Numbered from the stretch's first letter, positions 15,001 to 20,320 are shown. The stretch is 47,148 bases of DNA from Fibrobacterota bacterium (GCA_028287465.1 JAQBPO010000040.1:1-47148); one strand, 5' to 3'. Program-made: numbers and translations. Notes: generated by a model not told the origin, from the letters alone.

Positions 15001-17960
15001 ATCTTGGTCAGGGCCAGGTTGCCGCTGATGACGCCGCTGAAGGTGGTGGCGCCCGTGGGGTTCATGGTCAGGGTGGCGGCGGTGCCGCTGGAATTGGTGA
15101 CCGTGGACGCGCTAGCGCCTTTGGAAATATAGGTAAGGGTCTGACTGAAGCCGTTCAAGTCCAGGATGGACGTTCCGACCGACCCCAACTGGACTCCGGA
15201 GGTGGCGCAGATACCGTTGGTCGCCCCCAGATAGGTCGTTCCCTGGTATATCCCGAGGTTCGCATAGCTTCCCCCTCCTGACAGCACCACCTTGTTGTTG
15301 CGGATGGATACCAGTACCGATGAAGTGATTGCGCCTGAAAGGACGAGGCCGCCGGTGGTATTGCCGCCCTGGAAATGACCGCCATTTGTCGCGGTATTGT
15401 TGATGGTGATGGCGCCGCTCCAGGTGGCCGTGCCCGCGGCCGGACCCTGCACCGTGCCGTTGAACGCCGCGGGATCATTGGCATTGATGGTCAAGGCATT
15501 GGCCACGGTGATGCCGCTTTGCGGCAAAAGCTGGCCCGTTCCATTCACCACCGTGGTCCCGGCTCCCAGGGCCGTATTGTGGGAGATGATGGTCGTGCCG
15601 GCGGTATGGGTATACCCGCCGGTCCAGGTATTGGCCCCGGACAGGGTAAGGGCGCCCGCCCCGCTCTTGATGACGGGCATGTCCCCGTCGTCGTCCCGGA
15701 TGATGCCGGAGAAGGTGTTGCTCGAGGCGTTGCTGATCTCGAGGGTGGGCGTACCGATATCGTCGTAGCTGAGGTTCACCAGCCCGCTGCCGGTGAGGCC
15801 GCCGATCTTGCGGGTGCCCGTCCCGCAGGGCGAGAGGGTCGCCGAAGCGCCCACGTCGATGGTGCTCGCGGGGCCAATGACGGTATATCCCGAGGTGGTC
15901 TCGATCCAGAGCTTGCCGCCGTTGATGATGTTGACGGGGCCCGTATTGTCGCTCGCGCCGGTAGAAGACCCCTTCCATAGGATGCGGTTCTCGAATTGGC
16001 CGCCTCCGCCCGGACCGTCGATGATATAGGTGCCCGCTCCCCTTATCCGCGAGTCGAATTCCATACCCGCCAAGGCGGACGGGATCATGGTCACGGTCGC
16101 GCTATTGGTGATGGAGGAGAAGAAGTAAATGGTGCCAACGGTGCGGCTGAAGGTCAGGTAGCCGCCGCTGACCGTGACCGGGCCCGATTGGGTCTCGGTG
16201 CCGGAAATGGTCAGGGTCCCAGCCCCGGACTTGGTCAAGTTGCCCGTGCCGTTGGCCAATCCACCGGCCATGGTGAAGTCTCCCGAGCCGGTGAAGGTCA
16301 CGTCGATATCCGCTCCCGTCACCGTGCCCGTCATGGTGGTCATGTATGAGGCATTGTTGGTCATCACGAGCGCGGAACCGGCCGCGCCCGAGGTGGCCGT
16401 GGTCACGTTCCAGTCGATTTGCTTCTGGTTGAGGTTCAGCGTTCCAGTATTGAATGCGACCGTTCCGGCGGTGACCTTGAAATAATCCGGCGTTACGGAG
16501 CGGCTGCCCAGGTTGAAGGTGCCGGCCCGGACCTCCAGGTAGGCCGCGGTCACGTCGTAGGTGGATACGGTGGTGGTGCCCGAGCCGGTCTGGACCAAAC
16601 GGCCCAGTTTATACCCGGCTCCGGTCCCGTTCCGGGGAGTGAAGGTTTGCGCGCCCGTTCCGGAGAACTGGAGTTCGCCCGCGCCCATATTGATCGCGCC
16701 TCCCGAGCGCAAATCCACGTTGCCGGTCACGCTCATCCAATAGGGGAGATAAAGCCGGCCCACCGGGACGATCTGTTTGGCCAGGGACGCGCTCGACCAG
16801 CTGAAATGGAGCAAGCCGTTCGAGCCGGTATCCCGGAACTCCAACTTGATATAATAAGGCACCCCGGCGACCAGGTCGATGGTTCCCGTGCCATCCGCGC
16901 AGCAAGTCCAGGAGTCGAAGACGGAAACGTCGTTGACCCAAAGCCGTGCTCCATCGTCCTTGGTGGCGTAGAAGGTATAGGTTTCCGTGTACTGGGGGAT
17001 GATGAAGCCTTCGAACTGGCCGCTGAAATCGTCCCCGGTGAAGAAGTCGTCCGGTCCGGAACCGGCGCCCCAATCGTAGTCGATAAAGGGCGCGGCATTG
17101 GTGCCCGTTGTCCCGGTCATGTCCGTGCCCTGCCACCATTGGACCTTCAGGCCGTTATGATCCGGGTAGAGCTGGCTCTGGGGGATGAGTTGTTTGGCCT
17201 GGGAGGTGCTGGACCACCGTAGTTCCGCGCCGGAGTTCCCCGTGCCCTGGTAGGTTTCGAATATGATTTCGGTGAGCACGCCCGCGGTCAGGGCGATGGT
17301 GCCCGTGTTTTCCGTCCCCATGCCTCCGGCCACGAATTGGTTGATGACCTGGGTGCCGTTCACCCAAAGGCGGCCGCCGTCATCGGTGGTTTCGTAGAAG
17401 GTGTAGGTCTGGCTGTACAGGGGCACGACCCAGCCATGCCAGATGGTGCGGGTATTGTCCGAGCCGATACCGCTCGGCATGCTCACGGCCCAGTTTTCCG
17501 GAAAGTTCACCTGGGCGTCCAGGCGCGAAAAGGTGCTGCCCGTATAGGCATCGTCGCTGAAGTATTGCCCGCGGATGCCCTTGCCGAATTGTGCGTAGCC
17601 CCATTCGAACCGGCCTGTATAGGCGGAGGTGAAGGTGAGGCTCAGTATCGTGGTCGATACCTTGTCGTAATAGCAATTGGCGGTAGAGGTTCCGTTGAAG
17701 GTCACATCGTCGCCGGACCCGGGCACGCCGTCCGGGCTCCAGTTCGCGGCGGTATTCCAAAGGTTGTCGCCGCCGCCATTGTCCCAGACCTTGGCCACCG
17801 CGAAGGACGGTCGCGCGCAAAGCAGGAGCAGAAGGAAAGGGAGGATCAGATAGGATAGGAGAGGGGAAAGGCGCGGCGAGAAGCGGGGGATTTCCGGCAA
17901 CGATCCGACCGATCGCCCTATAGGCGATCGCGCTTCGATCCGGAATCGGGAAGCGGCCAT
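1..17960 (-). CDS. Giant secreted PA14 / PATR / DUF2341-LamG / beta-helix surface protein (partial, C-terminus beyond window)
   Basis: One frame stays open from the ATG at 17960 to the left edge, giving at least 5,986 codons. I checked the frame near 17.9, 5.6 and 1.9 kb. A TGA lies 13 codons upstream of the ATG, and a GTG two codons upstream is the only other start. Residues 36-56 form a signal-peptide core ending PSFA. Two PA14 domains follow (about 105-240 and 270-407; motifs YTFYETTDDGGRLWVNG and YTFYATKDDGARLWVND). Next come autotransporter-associated beta-strand repeats (about 420-2773; signature GSGTLTLSGANTYTG), then five DUF2341+LamG modules (2790-4460), an Fn3-like domain (4500-4593), a parallel beta-helix (4600-4920), an unassigned region, a LamG (5180-5390), another unassigned region, and the start of an Fn3-like domain at the edge. 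The known roles of PA14, LamG and DUF2341 point to glycan binding. The secretion route is unknown because the C-terminus is missing. Function as an adhesin or substrate-binding protein is inference. Confidence 0.93.
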   Translation of the reverse strand, partial: MAASRFRIEARSPIGRSVGSLPEIPRFSPRLSPLLSYLILPFLLLLLCARPSFAVAKVWDNGGGDNLWNTAANWSPDGVPGSGDDVTFNGTSTANCYYDKVSTTILSLTFTSAYTGRFEWGYAQFGKGIRGQYFSDDAYTGSTFSRLDAQVNFPENWAVSMPSGIGSDNTRTIWHGWVVPLYSQTYTFYETTDDGGRLWVNGTQVINQFVAGGMGTENTGTIALTAGVLTEIIFETYQGTGNSGAELRWSSTSQAKQLIPQSQLYPDHNGLKVQWWQGTDMTGTTGTNAAPFIDYDWGAGSGPDDFFTGDDFSGQFEGFIIPQYTETYTFYATKDDGARLWVNDVSVFDSWTCCADGTGTIDLVAGVPYYIKLEFRDTGSNGLLHFSWSSASLAKQIVPVGRLYLPYWMSVTGNVDLRSGGAINMGAGELQFSGTGAQTFTPRNGTGAGYKLGRLVQTGSGTTTVSTYDVTAAYLEVRAGTFNLGSRSVTPDYFKVTAGTVAFNTGTLNLNQKQIDWNVTTATSGAAGSALVMTNNASYMTTMTGTVTGADIDVTFTGSGDFTMAGGLANGTGNLTKSGAGTLTISGTETQSGPVTVSGGYLTFSRTVGTIYFFSSITNSATVTMIPSALAGMEFDSRIRGAGTYIIDGPGGGGQFENRILWKGSSTGASDNTGPVNIINGGKLWIETTSGYTVIGPASTIDVGASATLSPCGTGTRKIGGLTGSGLVNLSYDDIGTPTLEISNASSNTFSGIIRDDDGDMPVIKSGAGALTLSGANTWTGGYTHTAGTTIISHNTALGAGTTVVNGTGQLLPQSGITVANALTINANDPAAFNGTVQGPAAGTATWSGAITINNTATNGGHFQGGNTTGGLVLSGAITSSVLVSIRNNKVVLSGGGSYANLGIYQGTTYLGATNGICATSGVQLGSVGTSILDLNGFSQTLTYISKGASASTVTNSSGTAATLTMNPTGATTFSGVISGNLALTKIGAFTFNLGGACTYSLATTVTAGTLDINAAGSVIGTQSLILNNGGNVDIDGTVTLSTDATGVFGVGYGATGTSTLTLNTGGALNVGNGGGRTFVGGGPSGGPYGTGILTIAGGTLTVAVGGAFPNDKFYTPGYGGTGTINLNGGTMINGRLVERGSGAGYFYFNGGTFRTSLGGWHLGNFNAVEIRNGGALLDANGFDLGLNNNLAHSTQGGDAATDGGVATTGTSGRLFLTGTGDAWTGPTTIVSGTTLYLNQSEVVPNASAVTINGTLDMEAHNETIGSLAGSGTVDNLAGTGTYTLTTGGDNTGTTFSGIIKNTSGTVALVKNGTGAQVVSGNNTYTGGTTINGGYIRTDHNNGFGTGTVTVNAGAFAMIWAPSAITVPNNWVLNGSSGNSSYPTLCHDGGAGAVVLNGNISVTAASEIGLGGATSNSMTLNGVISGSGNITVDEANGGSQNTLYLAGANTFTGTLTITPGVVRLGANNVIPDGVAVTLSDGGLDLYGHSETIGSLAGTSSAVVDNNAATAGTFTLTTGGNNGTTAFSGVIKNTQQTLALTKTGTGAFTLSGANLYSGVTTVSSGGTLILGSTTALGAVGGNTVVSSGAVLDLNGIAYASAEPLTISGTGISAGGAVKNGSTTAASFPGLVTLAAASSIEAGSGNITLSHAGTISGAFNLTLGGAANGSIASIVGIGTGKIIKEDAGTWTLTGANTFTGGTEIAGGTVSVGAANNLGSPSGTNVVTYTGTGTLAATGSFTLTKAFLLNSGVTGTFDVASSQTLTLNGAISAITTAPVYKSGSGTLILGVDNSQLDNDIFLTGGTLEGRNANAFGNSGTLDFVYASAGTTIRVVSNTALDLNASLEAVGTGVNVVVDRVAAGAGVTHSVHFLNTAGAYTVNVSAGANVTSGTAGFTLRGGGTIAGHSVLDVTDPGTPDILMTWTTGLTGTNFNMTFQGTGNTTVSGIIATGSGTVTKAGSGTLLLSGANTYTGLTTVSAGILQLGHASAALGTSAGGVSVGIGGALDLNGTTYTTAEALTLNGTGISSGGALMNGNAAAATWPGLITLGSASSIIAGTGDITVNNAGTITGATLGLTLGGAQNGTLTSILGTTSGTLTKQDAGTWTISGANTYTGLTTVSAGTLKLNNNAALGTTAAGTTVASGATLDLNAKTIGAEAMSITGTGVGANGALINSSGTAASWAGDVTITANPCNMGGSGDFTLSGATTSNTLTKIGAGTLTLSGTTDNNGMTLVANAGTVILAKTSSGSVHAAGASFLTVGGGTVKVAGTGGDQIFNNVYLTVNSGTLDLNGNSEAFYGVTGSGGTVDNTSGAGTYTLTLVGPGSYSYSGTIQNTSGTLAIACQGGGTHTWSGNNTYSGTTTVAINTTLKVGSATALGAITGGATVSSGGVLDLNGITYTNVEPLTLSGTGIASGGALINSSATGATFPGLLTLGAAASVIAGTGAITLSNAGTITGATFGLTLGGASNGTLASILGTTSGTLTKQDAGTWTLSSANTYTGLTTVSGGILKLASNDALGTAAGATTVATGAALDLNGIAYTTAEPVTLNGTGLASAGALQNSSATGATFAGLLTLGSASSIIAGTGAITLSHTGTVTGATFGLTLGGAQNGSLAGILGTTTGTLTKQDAGAWTLSAANTYTGATTLSAGTLKVNGSLNAGSAVTVASGATLAGTGSVPGTVTVSNGGIVSPGDANEATLSTGAQVLNSTSVLTYTLSPAGSDMIAVTGNFTLDGTVNVTAGTGFTFGTYTLATYTGTLTNNILNVGTLPTGIYATITAGAGVVSLNVLDYSGWNYVSTINFNTTSTGANVPNDVTDFPMLVRLDSNNFIFDQAMPDGRDIRFADPDGSGLIYEIERWDPTLKKAEIWVKVPKVDGNSNRDFINMYWGNSGVSSLSNSSGVFPSASGFGGVWHLNSAFTDASSNGNNGANSNSTDSLGLIGRARSFLAGSSQYVEMPYSASLDLGSFSFSAWTKPASLGNTRAIISSRFGGEYTFDAQWDDLSGGMHADIGNGSSWLSTTANYAFTPVINTWNHVTWTVTTNAYSIYLNGSLVGSGTFAGTPQFMKSGETLRIGQTTLSNYFGGLIDEPRVDNVVRGADWIKLSYETQKANSTALVYANTALSTWAYASKVYVNTSATGANTTSDVTNFPMLVRLTGANFDFSQARTDGGDLRFADSTGALLPYELARYDAANKLAEVWVLLPTVKANNNSQWFRMYWGKPSAVSLSSATSVFQPSNGIAGEYHLNEASGTALDATPNANNGTFNGNVPNQQTGLISKAHLFDGNGDYISAASNSTMDFSASDRVTVSAWVNRSGAAVAGQDEGIASKIEWTASADRSWNLIYKNTSLGFRFGVSTDGTSGNETFASSNYTATNGTWYHVTGVVDGTKVRIYVNGIEQGSTAFTGNIYYSTASPFKIGEVDDDGATNRQYWNGYLDEVSVASVARSADWIKLAYESQKAASTVLTLGARAGDFTKSVRFNFNTTATGANVPGNVTNIPILVPLTAANFDFSGTTATGNDLQFIDKDGTYLYHEVVEWDKANQVGKVWVRVPQVDGNSTADFITLYYGCAACTASPYDVKDSVWAGYNGVWHLDGNEALPVDATRYRASGTFASDQAKVTGLTASSAKYFDGSQDAVQVPNPAGGQLDFGTADFTVSAWVKTTNTGAGSYWPIVIGKENGFPGTRGGYVMSFLTSSQPGQAQFEIFSANVSAGKTSTSTTLNDGNWHLLTGKKTATAIELYVDGVSNGTTAHALGTTTITNDFGIGKRFGNQGYNFKGNIQEAQVAPSALSADFIKLSYENQKATSTLFSTTTITTASFQRSKVFTLNTTASGANIPGDVYNFPLLLRITGTPVGSATPITDLTQSAGQDIRFLDGDGVTWLDYQIERWSPGQDSAEVWVKVPKIEGNSAAHSITMYYQQASATVPDGQCASCVFSTSNGFAGTYHLATDVTSATGSFNGTDNATGDVGGIVGRGRSFNGTTGYISIARPVQDDFTIGFWMNTSTAGAAGGAATSWFDGTGLVDGEVSGFTTDYGVTLIGTSAAFGTGSSDNTIKLASPAMNTGVWKYVTATRNRATGAKVFYIDGAQLGASTGGTASLTAPTTLNIGRLNIASNYYTGNLDEIQISSVVRDSSWNLLTYQNQRRDATPLFNPSPADFQKTKKFTFNTTRTGANVMDSVTNFPLLVRIAGTVGGTPITDLVAGTGTNAPPDIRFLDGDGKTWLNYQVERWDRAASVDSAEVWVLVPKVDGNSDHDFITMYYQQASGVTVADGQCASCVFGTSVGFTGVWHLGEDGNTNAGGYGDASGQGNTGTGTSMTNASDVGGMIGLGQNLDGSTQYITVAGSAFPTNTASRTLCGWAKTSVLNTNKILASYGTNSGNSTYGILGWGNSGGRWGFWGWNANIIGPVADDVNWHQHCASYDGATVIHYIDGAKTDSLAAVLTTTASGFKIGARGSDNLLKWTGVVDEVSLSTVQRSPDWIKLAYQTQRQTGNVFWNARPGPNNTVSLTATAGVNTIALSWNTPVSDSANADSVGLWVKYSGYPDSANAASTTRVVKLIKTDSSYSYPATYPGTYYFALAVRNTNGVWSPFTKASSDTANLSGSVYMLDTVYVDSAIGNNLNSCVQARNPATPMKNAWTAMLCGSGATDTLVVRMMPGTYTDSDFTITSKPTIITSFDRNSRAVLNGSTTGTEGFAGSTVVLKSDVLLRSMDMKPAVNDYNGIYLWSTAVRVRIEGCRIHNNGSIKLHDGIHIRNSTNDQITIANNLILQPLYSGIYTTQDNSFNILNNVIIGTGSTGQHAIYQNFNTGWTDMTVKNNIIQNWDYGILTQAANIGVVASNLFYQVTSGREVTGVTNATGTLIKDPMFADTNLANLNSYKLLPGSPAIDAGSSSYGSGGGFVTYRYSQDYFGNARTLGTAPDIGLYEGTGYTPNPTGDFDTLITVSTSTTVTVKNSKWKIVFDQARGGGINFFSDMADSTTNLLAANTLLFDAKVGSFQASSGSTAITPAFLERTRARAVVRQWVPVSASLNLNIYYAIYASGHIYVQSEISNISGGSTALTSVDYTLKLGTTASAFATSSGKNGFGYLTTTTRDAAIAVTRDLDGGAATAETWTTTSASGSPGTVVFSTANPSASAKFMRRSHGFLIYIGDASLSLQKAATLNADAYVPSVLTASGGSLLLERDWQSALDGHWTLDDGAGAIARDKAVYFQNNATISGAGAAWVSGKVGGGLSLTATDVAVVTDNDALEATLGGTYMFWVKPDFATMGTTAFILSKGITTSDGWYFRKVSGQNQITFNMGAASATTPTLTDGVWTHLCAVVKSTGSKQIELYVNGVMVSASSATATAVVNATDLRFGENAAGGATDRFKGILDDIRIFKNEIGEGDIQAVYARGFSSKSGHYALRADNNNRMVALINGSAAQTRVQPAFQIANWSGIKTPKFVYLNGIRLKPNTDFVTDSVGNQAFGATLVLQLNKVLTGADQTLFVDDDDSTGFMGEAAQMKTLTITATANDKIAIQNFSSTTFGAATSGQWYMELDLNGWITPTSTAGSQAGFGEVNVWKAAAIEPNVAVSTASNLVGYDATNGLHRSLSPMYFDLTGGTNPIFSGAKGYGGTANLTYTLADSSSTRLSLVLSSMSMSGQGTFTLIKRWTFYPSGRIIGSFQVSGVSAAFNLDDPRFGLQVKAGGAPTEAWAAAYATANARWAEIGGDLTTHSIVGGVLSVKNNAGSYTGGANLMASSVTATQSDGSSDSRRAWMALKPALFTQANSTPIPITTNFFLDFSKDFTDSATADSLAADLQNPAVITAITGTRTTTDALDFNADNFAEGDGAYTYAAAGGIAHFKFANTKTSFSPAFRINTWTQGTLPEVVILDNQVLTRGYHYNVYLNTAGAGGGELVMQFNKTLAPGTHVFFINHKTGLAVTLRSFEAKGGEGVDTLEWSTESEFENLGYHLYRRIAPGEAQIDSSLSGGAKVAGAGIANALIDAARSQ
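4560..9600 (-). repeat. Five consecutive DUF2341 + LamG modules inside the giant protein
   Basis: Modules of about 1 kb begin near 9590, 8595, 7560, 6535 and 5505 (minus strand). Each starts with a DUF2341-like stretch (FNTTxTGANVxxDVTxFPxLVR, then DIRFxDxDG, then AEVWVxVPKVDGNS) and continues into a concanavalin-A-like LamG domain ending DE(V/P)xxxxVxRxxDWIKLxYExQ. That last phrase is shared by modules 1 to 3 and, in changed form, by 4 and 5. Modules 3 to 5 also carry a CxxC pair. DUF2341-LamG pairs are known from large surface proteins of FCB and PVC bacteria. Confidence 0.85.
10028..10873 (-). repeat. Two tandem copies of a ~423-bp PATR unit (copies A and B)
   Basis: The anchor GCGTCCTGNTTGGTCAGGGT recurs at 10081 and 10504, 423 bases apart. 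The sequence between is closely similar base for base, for example the CGCCCAAGGTCA and CCCGTATAGG/GGTATAGG blocks. Each copy encodes about 141 residues of beta-strand repeats with the phrase LTKQDAG(T/A)WTLS. Boundaries are approximate. Confidence 0.8.
11609..12031 (-). repeat. Third copy (C) of the ~423-bp PATR unit
   Basis: The anchor is at 11662 (GCGTCCTGCTTGGTCAGGGT), identical to copy B. It is separated from copy B by about 740 bases of other beta-strand repeats, which suggests insertion or block duplication after the original tandem arose. Boundaries are approximate. Confidence 0.75.
12854..13276 (-). repeat. Fourth, more diverged copy (D) of the ~423-bp PATR unit
   Basis: The anchor at 12907 has changed to GCATCCTCCTTGATGATC, but the following GCCGCCCAAGGTCAGGTTGA block and the spacing match copies A to C. 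The encoded phrase is IIKEDAGTWTLTGANTFTGG. Boundaries are approximate. Confidence 0.65.
17910..17930 (-). other. 8-bp inverted repeat in codons 11-17 of the giant gene
   Basis: CGATCGCC at 17910-17917 is the exact reverse complement of GGCGATCG at 17923-17930, with five bases between. In the mRNA it would be a strong GC-rich hairpin about 30 bases after the start codon. It could slow initiation or be a protein site, or it could be chance in GC-rich coding sequence. Confidence 0.35.
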
Positions 17961-18001
17961 TTGCACTTTCTGGATTTTTCGGTAAAAAACCCGTCAACGT
18001 T

Positions 18002-18030
18002 ATTTTACGACGCGGCGAATGCGCTTGTAA
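18002..18030 (-). promoter_or_regulatory. Candidate promoter for the giant surface-protein gene
   Basis: Read on the minus strand, TTACAA (18030-18025) is followed after exactly 17 bases by TAAAAT (18007-18002). This is a good sigma70-type pair, 41 bases before the ATG at 17960. No strong Shine-Dalgarno lies between them. The 274-base gap between this gene and rpe holds no other gene I can support. Confidence 0.45.
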
Positions 18031-18234
18031 CGTGATGATGGCCACGGTCTTGAGGCTTTGGCTTGCGAAGCGGCCGGAGTTCAAGCGGAATTTGAAGCGG
18101 AACTTCGAGTGGAACCCTGGATCATCCAACAACCCCAGAAACCCAAAGGGGATTTCCGGGACGAGACGGGAAGGGAGTATTGGAGCGGGGTCGGGGAATC
18201 GGGGAGGTAAGCGGAAGCAAGGGAAACCGGGCGG

Positions 18235-18915
18235 TTACCCCATCAATTCCTTCATCTTGCGGCAGGTCCCGGGGATGTCCCCGGATCCGAAGATGGCGGT
18301 GCCGGAAACGATCACGTTCACGCCCGCGGCGATCACCTCGGCCGCGTTCTTGGGCCCGATGCCGCCGTCCATCTCGATGTCCAGGGCCTTGCCCATGGCA
18401 TCCGCTTTCGCCCGCAGCTTGCGGGCCTTGTCCAGGGCGTAAGGGATGAATTTCTGCCCGCCGAAGCCCGGGTTCACGGACATGATGAGCACCAGGTCCA
18501 GTTCCGGGAGGACATGTTCCAGGGACTCGATGGGGGTGGCGGGATTGAGGCTCACGCCCACCCGCATGTCCCGTCCATCCCTGGTCTTGAGGGCTTTCAC
18601 CACGCGCACCAGGGAATCCAGGTGCACCGTGGCTTCCTGATGGACGGTTATGGAATCGGCTCCGGCCTTGGCGAATTCGGCCACGTATTTTTCCGGATTG
18701 GAAATCATCAGGTGGCAATCCAGGGCCAATTTCGTGTGTTTCCGGGCCGCCTCCACCAAAATCGGGCCGAAACTGAGGTTCGGCACGAAATGGCCGTCCA
18801 TGACGTCCAAATGGACCCAATCGGCCCCGCCCTGTTCGATTGCGGCCAATTGGTCCTTTAAGGACGCCAAATCCGCGTTCAGAATGCTGGGAGCCAACTT
18901 GTTCGCCGTAACCAT
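18235..18915 (-). CDS. rpe: Ribulose-phosphate 3-epimerase
   Basis: A 226-aa TIM-barrel enzyme that interconverts D-ribulose 5-phosphate and D-xylulose 5-phosphate in the pentose phosphate pathway. The family motifs are all present: KLAPSILNADLASL at the N-terminus, VHLDVMDGHFVPNLSFG with the metal-binding and catalytic Asp, DCHLMI, MSVNPGFGGQKF, and DGGIGPKNA for phosphate binding. Length is normal. AGGAG (complement of 18921-18925) lies five bases before the ATG and fixes the start. A TACTTTTTAACC stretch (about 18944-18933) is the likely promoter box. The gene diverges from 18961 with only 45 bases between. Confidence 0.97.
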   Translation of the reverse strand: MVTANKLAPSILNADLASLKDQLAAIEQGGADWVHLDVMDGHFVPNLSFGPILVEAARKHTKLALDCHLMISNPEKYVAEFAKAGADSITVHQEATVHLDSLVRVVKALKTRDGRDMRVGVSLNPATPIESLEHVLPELDLVLIMSVNPGFGGQKFIPYALDKARKLRAKADAMGKALDIEMDGGIGPKNAAEVIAAGVNVIVSGTAIFGSGDIPGTCRKMKELMG

Positions 18916-18960
18916 TTTTTCTCCTGGAGGTCGGTTAAAAAGTAGTTTAATAGATAAGCT

Positions 18961-19443
18961 ATGGGTTTAAACCAGTTCTTCCAAGGCCTCGGGTCCAAGC
19001 TCAACGCTTTTCTGAAAGCGCGCCGCATCAAGTCATCCCTGTTCTCCGGAACGCCCGTTCTCCAGAGCATTTCGGTCCTGGACGGCAAGCCTCCCAACTT
19101 CTCCCTGGTCTTCAAGAACGGCCTCATGCTCACCCTGGGCGAAGCGGGCATCCTCGATTACCAGGATCGGGAGTTCGGGAGTTTCATCGGCGGGCCGGGG
19201 GAGAGCACCGCTCCGGACAACCACGAGTTCCTGGTGCAATTGCACAAGATCGTATTGAAGAGCCTGCTGCGTTACGTCATCCATCCGGGCCTGAGCGCCG
19301 TGGAGCGCGGCCGGGCCGCGGAAGCCGCCTCCAAACTCTGGCTCGCTTCCGAAGGCCGGGACGTAACGGGACGGGACTATTCCATGGCGGATCAAGGTTC
19401 GTGGAAAACGGGCTCCCCCAGGGAATCGGCTCCCTTATATTGA
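18961..19443 (+). CDS. Hypothetical protein, 160 aa
   Basis: I do not recognise this family. The product begins MGLNQFFQGLGSKLNAFL, an amphipathic or hydrophobic N-terminus without a clear signal peptide. It then has alternating hydrophobic segments (SISVLDGKPPNFSLVF, NGLMLTLGEAGILDYQ), a helical middle (LVQLHKIVLKSLLRYVIHPG) and a polar, probably disordered tail (residues 130-160). Codon third positions are G/C-rich, like neighbouring genes, which supports real coding. The start has no good ribosome site, but an AT-rich TAGTTTAATAGATAAG stretch lies just upstream, so the mRNA leader may be very short. It diverges from rpe and converges with the acetyltransferase-like gene at 19482. Confidence 0.65.
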   Translation: MGLNQFFQGLGSKLNAFLKARRIKSSLFSGTPVLQSISVLDGKPPNFSLVFKNGLMLTLGEAGILDYQDREFGSFIGGPGESTAPDNHEFLVQLHKIVLKSLLRYVIHPGLSAVERGRAAEAASKLWLASEGRDVTGRDYSMADQGSWKTGSPRESAPLY

Positions 19444-19481
19444 ACGATTGAACGCCGGATCTCCTCCGAACCGATGCCCGG

Positions 19482-20243
19482 CTATTTGGTGAAGAAGTCC
19501 CGGTCGGCCAGGGTCACCACGGCCAGCGCTTCCCGGGCCAGGTCCCCGGGTATCCCGAAGGTTACCTGCAGGGCTTCCATCATGCCGGCCTGATCCAGCT
19601 TCCGCATCTCCCCGCCTTCCGCCGTGCGCACCAGCAGGCTCCGCTTCTGCAGGTAGTATTGCACTCCGTCCCGCACCTTGTTCAATACGGGATACCGCAT
19701 CATGGGCAGCCGGTAGGAGGCCTCCCAATGGGCCTGGAACTCCGCCTCCCCCACGGCGCGCTTGCGGAAATCGAATCGCTGTTTCACCGCCCCCCGGGGC
19801 CCGCTCCACAGGCGCCAGGCGTCCAGGGCGGGAAGATCCTCCACGCGGACTTCATTCGGCGGAACCCAGGTCGTGGCGGACAGGCCCGCCGTCGGCAGGG
19901 GAATGGGATCGAAAATCAGGTACCCGGGATCGAGCAGATGGCCGCGCCCCTCCCAATCGAATCGCAGGCCGCAATGGATATTGAGCGCCTTGCCCTTGTC
20001 GCCCATCAGGAAGGCGCAGTCCAGCCCTTGGGAACGGATGCGTTCGGCCAGCCACCAGGTGAGGGAAAAGCAGGTGCCGCCGGCCCCGGTATCCCGGGAT
20101 TTCTCGAGCCAGTCGTTCGCCAGCCCCAGGGTACTTTCCATGTTACCCCCCTGGCTGAAGGCGACGATCTTGCTCAGGTTCTCGTAGGGGAGGGCGGAAA
20201 GCTCGCGGAGGGCGGCCAGCACGGGGGCGGGGAAGGGGGTCAT
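19482..20243 (-). CDS. Arylamine N-acetyltransferase-like (NAT/transglutaminase-fold) protein
   Basis: A 253-aa protein with the order and spacing of a NAT Cys-His-Asp triad: C58 in GAGGTCFSLTWWLAERI, H90 in LNIHCGLRF, and D105 in HLLDPGYLIFDP. The N-terminal PYENLSK also matches the family. Known members transfer acetyl from acetyl-CoA to arylamines, or condense acyl groups in antibiotic pathways. The usual RGGxCxE around the cysteine is replaced by GGTCFSL, so substrate and even acyl-CoA use are uncertain. TATATT (complement of 20254-20259) ends ten bases before the ATG. It diverges from the barrel gene at 20321. Confidence 0.75.
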   Translation of the reverse strand: MTPFPAPVLAALRELSALPYENLSKIVAFSQGGNMESTLGLANDWLEKSRDTGAGGTCFSLTWWLAERIRSQGLDCAFLMGDKGKALNIHCGLRFDWEGRGHLLDPGYLIFDPIPLPTAGLSATTWVPPNEVRVEDLPALDAWRLWSGPRGAVKQRFDFRKRAVGEAEFQAHWEASYRLPMMRYPVLNKVRDGVQYYLQKRSLLVRTAEGGEMRKLDQAGMMEALQVTFGIPGDLAREALAVVTLADRDFFTK

Positions 20244-20253
20244 GGGACCGGTA

Positions 20254-20259
20254 AATATA
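20254..20259 (-). promoter_or_regulatory. TAnnTT box (TATATT) before the NAT-like gene
   Basis: It ends ten bases before the ATG at 20243 (TATATTTACCGGTCCC then ATG). The spacing leaves at most a few untranslated bases if it acts like a Bacteroidetes -7 element. Confidence 0.4.
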
Positions 20260-20320
20260 GCCAGAAACCGGTTACCTTTTACCCTGAGCCGAGCCGTCCA
20301 ATCCGAACCTGGTCGAACCC

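Noticed and set aside
9600-16700. CRISPR-like or satellite repeats
   Set aside because: The short repeated strings have no constant spacer length and translate as beta-strand repeats in one frame.
17380-18132. A 250-codon minus-strand frame at the start of the giant gene
   Set aside because: It is in the wrong frame. The +1 frame from 17960 gives a signal peptide and PA14 domains.
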